In this document: positions 1 through 9,416 of the stretch, piece by piece
Position numbering within the stretch: the stretch's first letter is position 1
How the letters are laid out: every line of letters starts with the position of its first letter
Source of the DNA: Erythrobacter sanguineus
GTDB taxonomy: Bacteria; Pseudomonadota; Alphaproteobacteria; Sphingomonadales; Sphingomonadaceae
NCBI GenBank assembly: GCA_945878845.1
Contig: CAMCUB010000023.1
Span: forward strand, 1-56,565
Reading direction: 5' to 3'
DNA length: 56,565 nucleotides
Notes under the pieces: model-generated
Told to the model about the DNA's origin: nothing
The model's database searches: none
What the model saw: the letters and a program-made list of their open reading frames with translations, nothing else
Made by a program: the position numbers and the translations under genes

Positions 1-1
1 G

Positions 2-208
2 GGCCCCGAAGGCATGCGCCTCGCCGCGCTCCTCACCGCACTCGGCCTCACTGCCTCGGGCGGCGAGGCCAAGCGCAAGCTCGCCGAGGGGGCGGTCAAG
101 CTCGAGGGCGAGACCGTCAGCGATCCCGCCCAGCTGGTTCTGCCGGACGAGGGCCAGACCCTGCGCCTCAGCCTCGGCAAGAAGCGGCACGCGCTGGTTA
201 CGCGCTAA
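2..208 (+). CDS. tyrS: Tyrosyl-tRNA synthetase, C-terminal fragment (S4 domain)
   Basis: The reading frame is open at the left edge of the window and ends at a TAA, so only about the last 68 residues are present. They match the C-terminal S4-type RNA-binding domain of bacterial TyrS, including GGEAKRKLAEGAVKLEGE and a following SDPAQLV segment. In the family this domain helps bind tRNA-Tyr, while the catalytic Rossmann domain lies upstream, outside the window. The ATG at 14 is internal to the gene and not a true start. Assignment rests on the S4 signature alone, so another S4-domain protein is possible but less likely. Confidence 0.8.
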   Translation, partial: GPEGMRLAALLTALGLTASGGEAKRKLAEGAVKLEGETVSDPAQLVLPDEGQTLRLSLGKKRHALVTR

Positions 209-290
209 GGGCGATCCCTTTACCAATTGTCAGGCTTTCTGCGGCATTTCCCTATTTCAGTGACCCAGACGGAGGAAAGGATCTCGCCAC

Positions 291-629
291 GTGTCAGGTG
301 GAGCTAATCTCAGCGTAACCGACTTGCGCCGTGCGGCGCGTCATCCGGTCGATTTTCCGGCCATCGTTGAGCATTTCGTGCACGGCGACATGCACCTGCA
401 AGTCTGCAATCTCTCCGCCCACGGCTTCATGGTCGACAATGGCGGGCAGCTCCACCGCGGCGACCGCATCATCATCCGCCTGCCGATCGTCGGCCGGATC
501 GAGGCCTATGTGATCTGGACCCGCGACAATCGCACCGGTTTCCAGTTCGAGCGGATCATCCGGCTCGACGATTTCGTCGCCATCATCGACCAGCTCCAGC
601 CCAACCCGCGCCTGCGCCGCTCGCGCTAG
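291..629 (+). CDS. PilZ domain protein
   Basis: A 112-residue single-domain protein. It has the PilZ signature: a basic RRAARHPV segment near residue 14 (RxxxR type) and NLSAHGFMVD near residue 40 (DxSxxG type, with N in place of the first D). PilZ domains usually bind cyclic di-GMP and control motility, exopolysaccharide or cell-cycle outputs. The start is a GTG with a purine-rich GGAGGAAAGG at 271-280 upstream. There is no output domain, so it would act as a stand-alone adaptor. It stands alone between tyrS and a transporter gene and its target cannot be inferred. Because the first Asp is replaced, c-di-GMP binding is likely but not certain. Confidence 0.85.
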   Translation: MSGGANLSVTDLRRAARHPVDFPAIVEHFVHGDMHLQVCNLSAHGFMVDNGGQLHRGDRIIIRLPIVGRIEAYVIWTRDNRTGFQFERIIRLDDFVAIIDQLQPNPRLRRSR

Positions 630-690
630 GGCAAGCTAAAGTCGCGGACGGACAAGCTTCGCCTGCTTGGCAGCATCGCTGCCGCCTGCC

Positions 691-1983
691 ATGGCGCGCA
701 GCGTGACCGACGCCGTGACCGAACCCTCCTCCCCGATCCAGATCGGCGATTATCGCCGCTTTTGGCTGGCGCGCTTCATGGGCATGTTTGCGACCATGTC
801 GATGGTGGTGCTGCTCGGCTACCAACTCTACGCCGCGGCGCGCGACGATTACGGGATGAGCGTCGCCGAGGCCTCTTTCCAGCTGGGGCTGCTGGGGCTG
901 GCGCAGTTCGTGCCGCTGTTCCTGCTGACCCCGGTCGCGGGGCTCGCCGCCGACCGCTTCGACCGCCGCTATGTCGCTGCCTTCGCCAACGGGATCGACG
1001 CGCTGGTGGCGGTGGTGCTGGCGGTGGCGACCTGGGCCGATGCGCTCAATTTGCCGATCCTCTTCACTCTTGCCGCGGCGCATGGTGCGGCGCGGGTGTT
1101 CCTCGGGCCCTCGATGAGCGCCATCGCCCCCAACCTCGTCCCCCCTGCCCTGCTGCCGCGCGCGATCGCGCTGTCCTCGATCGCCTGGCAGACCGCGAGC
1201 GTGGCCGGCCCGGCAGTGGGCGGGCTGATCTTCGCCCGCGCCGAGTGGCTGCCCCATGCGCTGTCGGCGGCGCTGCTCGGCTGCTCGATGCTTCTGATCC
1301 TGACCGTGCGTCCGGTGCGTGCCAAGCACGATGGGCCGCGCTTGAAGCCCTTGAAGCAGATCGCCGAGGGGCTGGTCTATGTCTGGCGCGAGCGGTTTCT
1401 GCTGGGGTGCATCACGCTCGATTTGTTCGCGGTGCTGCTGGCGGGCGCGACCGCGCTGCTGCCGGTCTTCGCGCGCGACATCCTGTTCGTTGGCCCCGAG
1501 GGGCTCGGGTTGATGCGCGCTGCCCCGGCGCTGGGCGCGGCGAGCGTCGCATTGTGGCTGTCCTTCCGCCCGCTCCAGCGCGAGGTCGGGGTCAAGATGC
1601 TGTGGGCGGTCGCGGCCTTCGGGGCGCTGACCATCGTCTTCGCGTTTTCACGCTATTTCATCCTGTCGCTGGCGATCCTGGCGATGATGGGCGCGGTCGA
1701 CATGATCTCGGTGTTCATCCGCTCGTCGCTTGTCCAGCTGTTCACCCCCGATGACAAGCGTGGGCGGGTGTCCTCGATCTCGGGGCTCGCCATCTCCGCC
1801 TCGAACGAGCTTGGCGAAATGCAGTCGGGACTTGCCGCAGCGCTGCTCGGCGCGGTCGGCGCGGTTGTATTCGGCGGCGCGGGTGCGATAATCGTGACAT
1901 TGGTCTGGGCGTGGTACTTCCCCGAATTGCGCCGCGCCCGCAGCTTCGAGCCCCAAGAGCTCAAACGAGAGGTATCGACATGA
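691..1983 (+). CDS. MFS transporter, EntS-like exporter family
   Basis: About 430 residues with roughly ten to twelve hydrophobic segments and the MFS loop motif between helices 2 and 3 ([11 protein letters not shown]). The overall pattern resembles the MFS_3/EntS group, exporters that include the enterobactin exporter. The substrate cannot be told from sequence. I chose the ATG at 691 over an in-frame TTG at 667; neither has a clear ribosome-binding site. The stop codon overlaps the cysK start (ATGA at 1980-1983), so the two are probably translationally coupled. A role exporting a cysteine-pathway compound is possible from this coupling but is only inference. Confidence 0.85.
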   Translation: MARSVTDAVTEPSSPIQIGDYRRFWLARFMGMFATMSMVVLLGYQLYAAARDDYGMSVAEASFQLGLLGLAQFVPLFLLTPVAGLAADRFDRRYVAAFANGIDALVAVVLAVATWADALNLPILFTLAAAHGAARVFLGPSMSAIAPNLVPPALLPRAIALSSIAWQTASVAGPAVGGLIFARAEWLPHALSAALLGCSMLLILTVRPVRAKHDGPRLKPLKQIAEGLVYVWRERFLLGCITLDLFAVLLAGATALLPVFARDILFVGPEGLGLMRAAPALGAASVALWLSFRPLQREVGVKMLWAVAAFGALTIVFAFSRYFILSLAILAMMGAVDMISVFIRSSLVQLFTPDDKRGRVSSISGLAISASNELGEMQSGLAAALLGAVGAVVFGGAGAIIVTLVWAWYFPELRRARSFEPQELKREVST

Positions 1984-2900
1984 AGGCTGACAGCATCCTC
2001 GCCACCATCGGCGGCACCCCGCATATCCGCATGGCGCGGCTGTTCCCCGATCACGAGGTGTGGGTGAAGTCCGAGCGCGCCAACCCCGGCGGCTCGATCA
2101 AGGACCGCATCGCGCTCGCCATGGTCGAGGACGCGGAAGCCCGCGGCGCGCTGAAGCCGGGCGGCACCATCGTCGAGCCCACCAGCGGCAACACCGGGAT
2201 CGGCCTCGCCATGGTCGCCGCAGTCAAGGGCTACCGTCTGGTGCTGGTCATGCCCGAATCGATGTCGGTCGAGCGCCGCCGGCTGATGCTCGCCTATGGC
2301 GCGAGCTTCGAGCTCACCCCGCGCGAGAAGGGCATGAAGGGCGCGATCGAGCGGGCGATGGAGCTGGTCTCCCAGACCCCGGGCGCATGGATGCCAAGCC
2401 AGTTCGACAATGCCGCGAACCCGGCGGTCCACGCCCGCACCACCGCGCAGGAGATTCTTGCTGATTTCGCCGAAACGCCGATCGACGTCATGATCACCGG
2501 CGTCGGGACGGGCGGGCACCTCACCGGCTGCGCCGAGGAGCTGAAGAAGCACTGGCCCGCAATGAAGGCTTACGGTGTCGAGCCCGCGCTCTCGCCCGTC
2601 ATCAACGGCGGCCAGCCCGGCCCGCACCCGATCCAGGGCATCGGCGCAGGCTTCATCCCGGGCAACCTCCACACCGCCGCAATCGACGGGGCTATTCCCG
2701 TCGATGCCGAAGAGGCCAAGGAAATGGCCCGCCGCGCCGCGCGCGAGGAAGGGATGCTGGTCGGCATCTCGAGCGGCGCAACGCTGGCCGCCATCGCCAG
2801 CAAGCTCGCCGATCTGCCTGCGGGTTCGCGGGTGCTCGGCTTCAACTACGATACCGGCGAACGGTACCTCTCGGTCCCCGATTTCCTGCCGGTCGAGTAA
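1980..2900 (+). CDS. cysK: Cysteine synthase A (O-acetylserine sulfhydrylase)
   Basis: A 306-residue fold-type II PLP enzyme that makes cysteine from O-acetylserine and sulfide in the cytoplasm. The PLP lysine is K41 in NPGGSIKDR. The substrate-binding loop PTSGNTG and the phosphate-binding GVGTGG are both present, and the length is typical. The frame extends upstream to 1911, but the ATG at 1980 ([12 protein letters not shown]) fits the family start, has AGAGG a few bases upstream and overlaps the transporter stop. The next gene begins in its stop codon (TAATG at 2898-2902), so transporter, cysK and hydrolase form one operon. CysK and CysM are close relatives; CysK is preferred from the N-terminal region. 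Confidence 0.95.
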   Translation: MKADSILATIGGTPHIRMARLFPDHEVWVKSERANPGGSIKDRIALAMVEDAEARGALKPGGTIVEPTSGNTGIGLAMVAAVKGYRLVLVMPESMSVERRRLMLAYGASFELTPREKGMKGAIERAMELVSQTPGAWMPSQFDNAANPAVHARTTAQEILADFAETPIDVMITGVGTGGHLTGCAEELKKHWPAMKAYGVEPALSPVINGGQPGPHPIQGIGAGFIPGNLHTAAIDGAIPVDAEEAKEMARRAAREEGMLVGISSGATLAAIASKLADLPAGSRVLGFNYDTGERYLSVPDFLPVE

Positions 2901-3604
2901 TGCCGCTCGAACGCATCGACTATGCCGATGGCGAGACCGCGCTGACCGGGTGGCTGGCGCGGCCTTCAGGCACGGCGCGCGCCGCCGTGGCGGTGTTCCC
3001 GACCTTCATGAACGCGACCCCCGGGATCACGGCCAAGGCCGAGGCCCTCGCGGCAGCCGGATGCTTGGCGCTTGTGGGCGACTTCTACGGCCCCTATACG
3101 CCGCATGATTTCGAGAGCGCGGTGGGCGCGATGGGCCGGTTGCGGGCCGATCCGCGCGCAATGCGCCGCCGGCTGCGCGCGACGCTCGACACGCTCAATG
3201 GGATCGCACCCGAGGTGCCCCAAATCGCAATCGGCTTCTGCCTTGGCGGGATGGCGGTGCTGGAGTTGGCGCGCGACGGGGCCGACCTCGCATTGGCTGC
3301 AAGTTTCCACGGGTTGCTCACCACTCCCCTGCCCGCGGCGGCGCCGATCACGCCGCGCCTGCTAGTGTGCCATGGCGATGCGGATTCGCTGGTGCCGCGC
3401 GCCGACGTGACCGGCTTTTGGGAGGAAATGGACCGGGTCGGCGCGGACTGGCAGTTCATGTCCTTTGCCGGGGTCGAGCACGGCTTCACCAACCCCCTTA
3501 CCCCCGCTGGCACGCCCAATCCGGCCTACCACCCGCTCGCCGATAGTCAGTCGTGGAGCGCGCTCATGGGCCTGATCGACGTCGTCGCGCCGCAGTCACG
3601 ATAA
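2900..3604 (+). CDS. Dienelactone hydrolase family protein
   Basis: A 234-residue cytoplasmic alpha/beta hydrolase. The nucleophile elbow is GFCLGG with Cys114, as in dienelactone hydrolases rather than serine esterases. The likely triad partners are Asp162 in HGDADSLVP and His194 in EHGF. There is no signal peptide. The start overlaps the cysK stop by one base, so it is translated with cysK. Real substrates of this broad family are diverse, and the operon with cysK does not identify one. Family assignment is firm; function is open. Confidence 0.9.
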   Translation: MPLERIDYADGETALTGWLARPSGTARAAVAVFPTFMNATPGITAKAEALAAAGCLALVGDFYGPYTPHDFESAVGAMGRLRADPRAMRRRLRATLDTLNGIAPEVPQIAIGFCLGGMAVLELARDGADLALAASFHGLLTTPLPAAAPITPRLLVCHGDADSLVPRADVTGFWEEMDRVGADWQFMSFAGVEHGFTNPLTPAGTPNPAYHPLADSQSWSALMGLIDVVAPQSR

Positions 3605-3683
3605 CCCATTTCTTAACCCTGAGCGCGTAACCCTCTGGTGCGATTGCCGGTGCAATCACGTCTTTGCTCGGGAAGCGCTGCCC

Positions 3684-4298
3684 ATGAAGTTCATCAAGCT
3701 CGAATCGCGCGGGGGTAATTACCTCGTCGTGGCCTCGAACGTGGCGTGGCTGCGCACCGCCGAGAACGGGCAGACGAGTGTCGGCATCGTCGGCGGGCAG
3801 CCACTGCTTGTGGTTGGCTCGATCGAGGAAGTGGCCGAGAAGATCCAATTGGGGCTTGCTGAGGCTTCCACCGAGGCCCCCGTTGTTCAGGCGCCGGCGC
3901 CGGTCGCACCGCAGCCAGCAGCATCGGTTGCACCGCCGGTTGCGGCACCGGTAGCTCAGGCCCCTGCGCCGGAAGCCGTCGCACCTCCGCCGCCACCCGC
4001 TCCGGAGCCGGAGCCGGAACCCGAGTTCGAAGCTGAAGCCATCGCCCCCGAGCCCGAACCCGAACCGGCCCCGCCGCCGCGCGCTACGCCGCAGCCGCAG
4101 CCGCAGCCCCAGGCGGCACCTGCTCCGCAGCGTCCCGCGGCAAGCCCCCCCGCAAGCCATTCTGCCCCCCCTGTCTCTGGCCGCCCGCGCGTCGTAACGG
4201 CGCGCTCGGCCAGCCAGTGGGAACGTCCCGCCGCAGCCAGCGCCAAGAGCCTCCAGATCAAATCGGGCTCGCAGCGCATGATGGGCATGCTCGAATAG
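3684..4298 (+). CDS. Unknown protein with FlbD-like N-terminus and long Pro/Ala/Glu tail
   Basis: A 204-residue protein. The first about 55 residues (MKFIKLESRGGNYLV through SIEEVAEKI) read like the small FlbD-type domain: a conserved Lys/Leu start, a hydrophobic strand, then NG-x-T, and an IEEVxEKI end. From about residue 65 to 155 it is low complexity: Pro, Ala, Glu and Gln with PEPEPE runs, then a basic, Ser/Arg-rich C-terminus. No signal peptide or membrane segment is seen. It is not in a flagellar cluster, so a flagellar role is not supported. The FlbD resemblance is from residue pattern only. Confidence 0.7.
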   Translation: MKFIKLESRGGNYLVVASNVAWLRTAENGQTSVGIVGGQPLLVVGSIEEVAEKIQLGLAEASTEAPVVQAPAPVAPQPAASVAPPVAAPVAQAPAPEAVAPPPPPAPEPEPEPEFEAEAIAPEPEPEPAPPPRATPQPQPQPQAAPAPQRPAASPPASHSAPPVSGRPRVVTARSASQWERPAAASAKSLQIKSGSQRMMGMLE

Positions 4299-4394
4299 CA
4301 CGGCGCCGCCCGGCACCGCCTCCGCCTGCTTGCCCCTTCCCATTTGCCTGAACCTGTGCGACTTTTCATGCGGGGATTAAGCAAGGGGGAAAAC

Positions 4395-5006
4395 ATGCGG
4401 GCATACAGACTGCTTACCGTCGTGGTGCTGAGCGCGATGCTGGGCCTCTCCGGACCGGCCATGGCGGCCGAGCCGTGCAATGCCGGCAGTCTCGACAGCG
4501 TGCCGGGCAAGGCATGGAACGAGGCCTATGGCTGGCGCTACGACACCAGCCAGAACCCCGACCCGCAGCAGCGCGACAGCGAGAACCTCAAGAACCGGCA
4601 GGCCGCCTACACCCAGCTTGTGACCCAGACCCCGGCCTGGCCCGACTGGTTCCAGCCCCCGATCGCGATTCTGCCGGTGGGCACGGTCTTCAACATGGCG
4701 ATGAGCAAGGGCCAGAAGGACGATCAGCTGGCCGGGTTCGGTACCTTCGACCGGATCAGCTCGGTCAGCGAGGCGCGCGAATATCTTGCGGTGCTCAAGG
4801 CGTGGAAGCCGGACATCGACAGGGTCAACCGCTACCGCGTGACCGAAGTTCTGCCGGTGCATGTGGGCCCGATCGGGCCGCAGGTCGATCCTGATGCCTG
4901 CGCCCTGCTGCCCGGACGGTTCTCGCAATTCGAGATGCTGGTCGCGCGGGACCAGAGGGTCCACTATGTGCAGCTCGTCGGCTCCTATCCGATTGAGCAG
5001 GACTGA
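4395..5006 (+). CDS. Periplasmic or secreted protein of unknown function
   Basis: A 203-residue protein with a clear Sec signal peptide: positively charged start, hydrophobic core to about residue 22, and an AMA cleavage site before AEPC. The ATG at 4395 is chosen because AGGGGGAAA lies just upstream and the signal peptide starts there; an in-frame ATG at 4344 would bury it. The mature part has two Cys residues that could form a disulfide. No family is recognised. It stands alone, 72 bases before the M20 hydrolase gene, which is also exported. Confidence 0.75.
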   Translation: MRAYRLLTVVVLSAMLGLSGPAMAAEPCNAGSLDSVPGKAWNEAYGWRYDTSQNPDPQQRDSENLKNRQAAYTQLVTQTPAWPDWFQPPIAILPVGTVFNMAMSKGQKDDQLAGFGTFDRISSVSEAREYLAVLKAWKPDIDRVNRYRVTEVLPVHVGPIGPQVDPDACALLPGRFSQFEMLVARDQRVHYVQLVGSYPIEQD

Positions 5007-5084
5007 GCGGACGCCGCGGACAAACCCGTTGCGCTAGTCCGTGCGCCTGATACCTCTTGCCTCTCAGGCAGGGGAGATATGCAC

Positions 5085-6590
5085 ATGAAGCGAGCTTTGG
5101 CGGGATGGACGTTTGGAGCGGTGATCGCGCTGGCATGCGCGCCGCTTGCAGCCGAGACGCCGGAGCGCGAAAAGATCGCCGCCACCGTCGCCGCGCAACA
5201 TGACGCCACGGTCAAGGCCTTGCAGGACTGGGTCGCGCTCCCGACCATCGCAGCCGAGAAGCGCGGCACGCCCGAAGGCGCGGAATATATGCTGAAGCTC
5301 GCGCTCGATGCCGGGTTCCAGCAGGCCAAGATCATCCCCACCGACGGCGTGCCCGCGGTCTTCGCGACGCTCGATGCCGGGGCCAAGACCACGGTCGGCA
5401 TCTACTTCATGTATGACGTCAAACAGTTCGACCCGGCCGAATGGAGCACCGCGCCGCTGGAAGCGACGCTGGTCGACCGCCCAGGCGAGGGCACCGCGAT
5501 CGTCGGGCGCGGGGTGGTGAACCAGAAAGGCCCGGAAATGGCCTTCCTCGCCGCGATCAAGGCGATCCGGGCGAGCGGGCGCAAGCTTCCCGTCAACCTC
5601 GTGCTGGTGGCTGAAGGTGAGGAGGAGGTCGCCTCGACCCACTTCGACCAGGTCGTCGCCGTCCCCGAGGTGCAGGCCGCGCTGGCCAAGGCGATCGGCG
5701 TGTTCATCCCGTCGGCCAACCAGAACCGCGACGGCAGCGCCGGGATCACGCTGGGAGCCAAGGGCGCCGTCGAGTTCCAGCTGGTGGTGGGCGGTGAGAC
5801 GTCGGACAAATATCCCAAGACCGACATTCACTCCTCGAACTATGCCCGGATCGAAAGCCCGGCGTGGCGGTTGGTCAAGGCGCTCGATACCCTTGTTGCC
5901 GATGACGGGCACAGGCCCGCGATCGATGGCTGGTTCGAGAACGTCCAGCCCCTGACCGCGCGCCAGAAGGAGCTGATCGCCGCAAGCATCAAGCCCGGCG
6001 CAGAAGAGGGCGAGAAGACGCTTCTCGGGGTCGGGCGCTGGATCGGTGACGAGGATTACCGCACCAGCCTCGAGCGGTTCTATTCGCAGCCCACCGTCAA
6101 CATTCAGGGCCTTGTTTCCGGCTATACCGGCGAAGGCGGCAAGACCGTGCTGCCGGGCCGCGCCGAGGCGAAGCTCGAATTCCGCCTCGTCCCCAACATG
6201 TCCAAGGCCGAAGCGGTGAGCAAGTTGCAGGCCCACCTCGCCAAGCGCGGGTTCGATGATGTGCGGGTGACGGTCTCAGGCGGCTACGGCCCCAACGAGA
6301 CCGCCGAAGATTCGGCGCTGATCCGCGCGCAGAAAACGCTCTTCGAGGCGCAGGGCATCCCCTACACCATCCGCCCGCGCAATGCCGGGAGCTGGCCGGG
6401 GGTGATCTTCAACGGCCCGCCGCTGAACCTGCCCGCCTCACAATTCGGCCTCGGCCGCGGCGGCGGGGCGCATGCGCCCAACGAGTGGTTCCTGATCAAG
6501 AGCACCGACCCCAAGGTCTACGGGCTCGATCAGGTAACTATGGCCTATGTCGATTACCTCTATGTGATCGCCGAGGAAGCGGCGAAGTAG
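5085..6590 (+). CDS. M20-family exported metallohydrolase with altered metal ligands
   Basis: About 501 residues with a signal peptide ending near residue 22 (LAAETPE). The fold is that of M20 dipeptidases: the catalytic glutamates sit in EGEEEV (residues 177-182) and the lid-domain HSSNYARIESPAWR and the C-terminal GAHAPNEW are present. Two positions differ from the canonical pattern. The first metal-binding HxD is MYD (Met109, Asp111), and the bridging Asp after GRG is Asn146 in GRGVVNQKGPE. GGGGAG-like bases upstream favour the ATG at 5085 over 5079. It may be a divergent M20 subfamily with a changed metal site. It converges on the hydrolase gene downstream, with 3 bases between. Confidence 0.88.
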   Translation: MKRALAGWTFGAVIALACAPLAAETPEREKIAATVAAQHDATVKALQDWVALPTIAAEKRGTPEGAEYMLKLALDAGFQQAKIIPTDGVPAVFATLDAGAKTTVGIYFMYDVKQFDPAEWSTAPLEATLVDRPGEGTAIVGRGVVNQKGPEMAFLAAIKAIRASGRKLPVNLVLVAEGEEEVASTHFDQVVAVPEVQAALAKAIGVFIPSANQNRDGSAGITLGAKGAVEFQLVVGGETSDKYPKTDIHSSNYARIESPAWRLVKALDTLVADDGHRPAIDGWFENVQPLTARQKELIAASIKPGAEEGEKTLLGVGRWIGDEDYRTSLERFYSQPTVNIQGLVSGYTGEGGKTVLPGRAEAKLEFRLVPNMSKAEAVSKLQAHLAKRGFDDVRVTVSGGYGPNETAEDSALIRAQKTLFEAQGIPYTIRPRNAGSWPGVIFNGPPLNLPASQFGLGRGGGAHAPNEWFLIKSTDPKVYGLDQVTMAYVDYLYVIAEEAAK

Positions 6591-6593
6591 GTC

Positions 6594-7472
6594 TCAGCGC
6601 CCGGCAATCAGCGCGGCGGCGGCTTCGGCCATGCCGGCGTTGCTGTGCGCGATTCCCGCGACCCGCTCGAGCTTCCACGCGAAAGGCACGCCGCTCTCCG
6701 CAGCGGCAGCCTCTCCGCGCGCGAAAAAGGCCTGCCCGCGGGCATAGCGGTGCGGGCCTTGGGCATCGGCCTCGGGGGTCTTGCGCAGATCTGGATCAGC
6801 GCGGTCGGTGTCGGCCGTGCCGAGCAGCACCGTCAGCGGCTTGCCAAGCGCGGCGCGCAGCCCCTCGGCTCCGATCGGCGTTGCGCCGAGACCATAGGGA
6901 AAGGCGATCTCCGCGTCCGGCATGGTGTACCACCCGGCATTGGCAGCGATGGCCTGCTCGATCCGCGCCTCGGGCATGAACAACACGTAGCGGTGCACGA
7001 ATTGCGCGCCGGCTGAGTGGCCATAGATCGAATAGCGCTCCACCTGCGTGCCGAAGCGTTGGCGCACATCGTCGAACAGCGGCTCGATCGCCGCGAAAGA
7101 CCAGCGGCTGCGGGGACGGGGGGCGCCATCGGCCTCGGTGAAATAGCCGGTATTGTAGCCGAGCGACCCGGGGAAATCGGAGCTTGCGAACTGCGGGACG
7201 ACCGCGATGAAGCCGAAGTGCCGGGCAAGCATGGCCCATTCGTCGCGGTAGCGGTCGGCGTCGCGGTTGACGCCGTGCATGACGAAGACAACCCGCGTGT
7301 CGGCGGTGACCCTGTCTGGCAGCTGATAGAAGACGGGGAGCGGCGGTCCATCCCATCCGTTGAAGACGAAGCGCCCGGCCTGTTCGGTGGCGGGCTCGGT
7401 TGCGGCCGCAGGTACCGCCAGTGCTCCGAGCATCACGGCAACCAAGGCCAGAAACCACCGCCGCATCATCAT
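6594..7472 (-). CDS. Exported alpha/beta hydrolase
   Basis: A 292-residue protein with a signal peptide (hydrophobic core to about residue 20, AxA site before TEPATEQ). The nucleophile motif is GHSAG with Ser153, and the oxyanion region FVMHGVNRDADRY lies around residues 63-75. A late His in AGIAHSN is a candidate triad member. It resembles the feruloyl-esterase/PHB-depolymerase-like poly-family of secreted esterases, but the substrate is unknown. The start is the first of three ATG codons, 7 bases after AAGGAG on the minus strand. It is the last gene of the minus-strand run after the acyl-CoA dehydrogenase, 85 bases away. Confidence 0.82.
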   Translation of the reverse strand: MMMRRWFLALVAVMLGALAVPAAATEPATEQAGRFVFNGWDGPPLPVFYQLPDRVTADTRVVFVMHGVNRDADRYRDEWAMLARHFGFIAVVPQFASSDFPGSLGYNTGYFTEADGAPRPRSRWSFAAIEPLFDDVRQRFGTQVERYSIYGHSAGAQFVHRYVLFMPEARIEQAIAANAGWYTMPDAEIAFPYGLGATPIGAEGLRAALGKPLTVLLGTADTDRADPDLRKTPEADAQGPHRYARGQAFFARGEAAAAESGVPFAWKLERVAGIAHSNAGMAEAAAALIAGR

Positions 7473-7557
7473 TCCCGCGCTCCTTTTGCGCTGCCCACAA
7501 AGCATAGGGGCCGCCATGCAGCAACATGGCGGCCCCTCGATTGTGCCCGAAACAGGC

Positions 7558-9363
7558 TTATGCGGCGGTCGCGAAGGCCTCTGCGGGGAGCTTCATCATG
7601 TATTCGCTGCCCGCTTCGAGCTTGCGGCGCAGCGCGCCGGCATCGGGGAGGAAGCGCTCGGCATAGTAGTTGGCCGAGACCAGCTTGGCCTCGTAGAACG
7701 CCTTGTCGTCGGCGCCTTCGGCCAGCTTGGCGAGCGCCACCTTGGCCATCTTCAGCCAGAAAAAGCCCAGCGTCACGATGCCCATGATGTGCATGTAGTG
7801 ATGCGCGCCCGCGCCGAGGTGATTGGGGTTCGCCATCGCGTTCTGCATGAACCACATGGTCGCCGCCTTCTGCTCGCCCAGAGCCTTATCGAGGCGTTCG
7901 GCGACAGGCTTCAGGGTCTCGTCCTGCTTGGCCGCGGCGATTTCCTCGTCGATCATGGCGAAGAAGGCCTGGATCGCCTTGCCGCCGTTCGACGCGAGCT
8001 TGCGGCCGCACAGGTCCATCGCCTGAACGCCGTTGGCACCTTCATAGATCATCGCGATGCGGCTATCGCGCACGAACTGCTCCATGCCCCACTCGCGCAC
8101 ATAGCCGTGCCCGCCGAACACCTGCTGCATGTTGTTGGCGATGTCGTACCCCTTGTCGGTGCCGTAGCCCTTGATGACCGGGGTCATGAGCCCGATCAGC
8201 AGATCGGCGGTCTCGCGCTCTTCGGAGGTCTGTGCCTTGTGGGTCAGATCGACCTGCAGCGCGCCCCACAGGCACAGGGCCCGCATGCTTTCGGTGAACA
8301 CCTTGGCGTCCATCAGCATCCGGCGGACATCAGGGTGGACGAAGATCGGATCGGCCTTGGCCGCCGGATCGGCGGGGCCGGTGAGCGCGCGGCCTTGACG
8401 GCGGTCGAGCGCGTAGGTCACCGCGTTCTGATAGGCGACTTCCGCCTGGGCATAGCCCTGAATGCCGACCCCAAGCCGCGCGGCGTTCATCATGATGAAC
8501 ATTGCGGCGAGACCCTTGTTCTCCTCGCCCACGAGGTAGCCGGTCGCGCCGTCGTAGTTGAGCAGGCAGGTGGCGTTGCCGTGGATGCCCATCTTCTTCT
8601 CGATCGACCCGCAGGTGACGCCGTTGCGCGCGGCAGGCTCACCGTTCTCGTCGAGGATGAACTTGGGCACGATGAACAGCGAGATGCCCTTGGTCGAATC
8701 CGGCGCGCCCGGAGTCTTGGCCAGCACAAGGTGGATGATGTTGCTGGTGAGATCGTGCTCGCCGGCCGAGATGAAAATCTTGGTGCCGGTGATCGCATAG
8801 GTGCCGTCGCCGTTCGGCACGGCCTTGGTGCGGATCATGCCGAGATCGGTGCCGCAGTGCGGTTCGGTGAGGTTCATCGTACCCGACCACTCTCCCGAGA
8901 TCATCTTGGGCACATAGGTCGCCTTCTGCTCGTCCGAACCCTTGGCGAGGATCGCCGAGATCGCGCCAGCGGTCAGGCCCGGATACATGGCGAAGGCCTG
9001 ATTGGCCGTGCCGCTGAATTCCTCCAGCGCAAAGCTGAGGACGTGGGGAAGACCTTGCCCGCCATATTCGACCGGCTGCCCGAGCGTACCCCAACCGCTT
9101 TCTACATAGGCCTGATAGGCTTCCTTGAAGCCCGGCGGAGTGGTGACCGAGCCGTCCTCGTGGCGGGTGCAGCCATGCTCGTCCCCTGCCTGATTGCACG
9201 GCGCAAGCACATCGGCGCAGAACTTGCCGGCTTCGTTGATGACCGTCTCGATCATGTCGGGGGTGGCATTCTCGAAGCCCGGCAGGTTGCCGTAGCTGGC
9301 AAGGTCGAGCACTTCATTGACGACAAAACGCGTGTCGCGGGTGGGCGCGGTGTAGGTCGGCAT
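7558..9363 (-). CDS. Acyl-CoA dehydrogenase (DmdC-like, long form)
   Basis: A 601-residue FAD enzyme, longer than the usual 380-400 because of an extra C-terminal domain, as in the DmdC/3-methylmercaptopropionyl-CoA dehydrogenase-like group. Signatures are MNLTEPHCGTDLG, GTKIFISAGEHD and FGGHGYVREWGMEQ; the likely catalytic base is Glu441 in IYEGANGVQA. It oxidises acyl-CoA esters at the alpha-beta bond, passing electrons to ETF. Whether the substrate is a fatty, branched or sulfur-containing acyl-CoA cannot be read from the sequence. It lies 53 bases after a MerR regulator gene on the same strand, which probably controls it. Confidence 0.93.
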   Translation of the reverse strand: MPTYTAPTRDTRFVVNEVLDLASYGNLPGFENATPDMIETVINEAGKFCADVLAPCNQAGDEHGCTRHEDGSVTTPPGFKEAYQAYVESGWGTLGQPVEYGGQGLPHVLSFALEEFSGTANQAFAMYPGLTAGAISAILAKGSDEQKATYVPKMISGEWSGTMNLTEPHCGTDLGMIRTKAVPNGDGTYAITGTKIFISAGEHDLTSNIIHLVLAKTPGAPDSTKGISLFIVPKFILDENGEPAARNGVTCGSIEKKMGIHGNATCLLNYDGATGYLVGEENKGLAAMFIMMNAARLGVGIQGYAQAEVAYQNAVTYALDRRQGRALTGPADPAAKADPIFVHPDVRRMLMDAKVFTESMRALCLWGALQVDLTHKAQTSEERETADLLIGLMTPVIKGYGTDKGYDIANNMQQVFGGHGYVREWGMEQFVRDSRIAMIYEGANGVQAMDLCGRKLASNGGKAIQAFFAMIDEEIAAAKQDETLKPVAERLDKALGEQKAATMWFMQNAMANPNHLGAGAHHYMHIMGIVTLGFFWLKMAKVALAKLAEGADDKAFYEAKLVSANYYAERFLPDAGALRRKLEAGSEYMMKLPAEAFATAA

Positions 9364-9416
9364 CGGTAGATCCCTCTGGTAGGCAGACGTGTTGAAGCAG
9401 TGTTGGCCTTAGCGCA

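Noticed and set aside
5064..6236. 390-codon frame opposite the M20 hydrolase
   Set aside because: Shadow frame; the plus-strand gene has a signal peptide and conserved motifs.
7360..9369. 669-codon open frame opposite the acyl-CoA dehydrogenase
   Set aside because: Antisense shadow; composition rich in His, Arg, Gly and Leu with no family pattern, while the minus-strand enzyme is clear.
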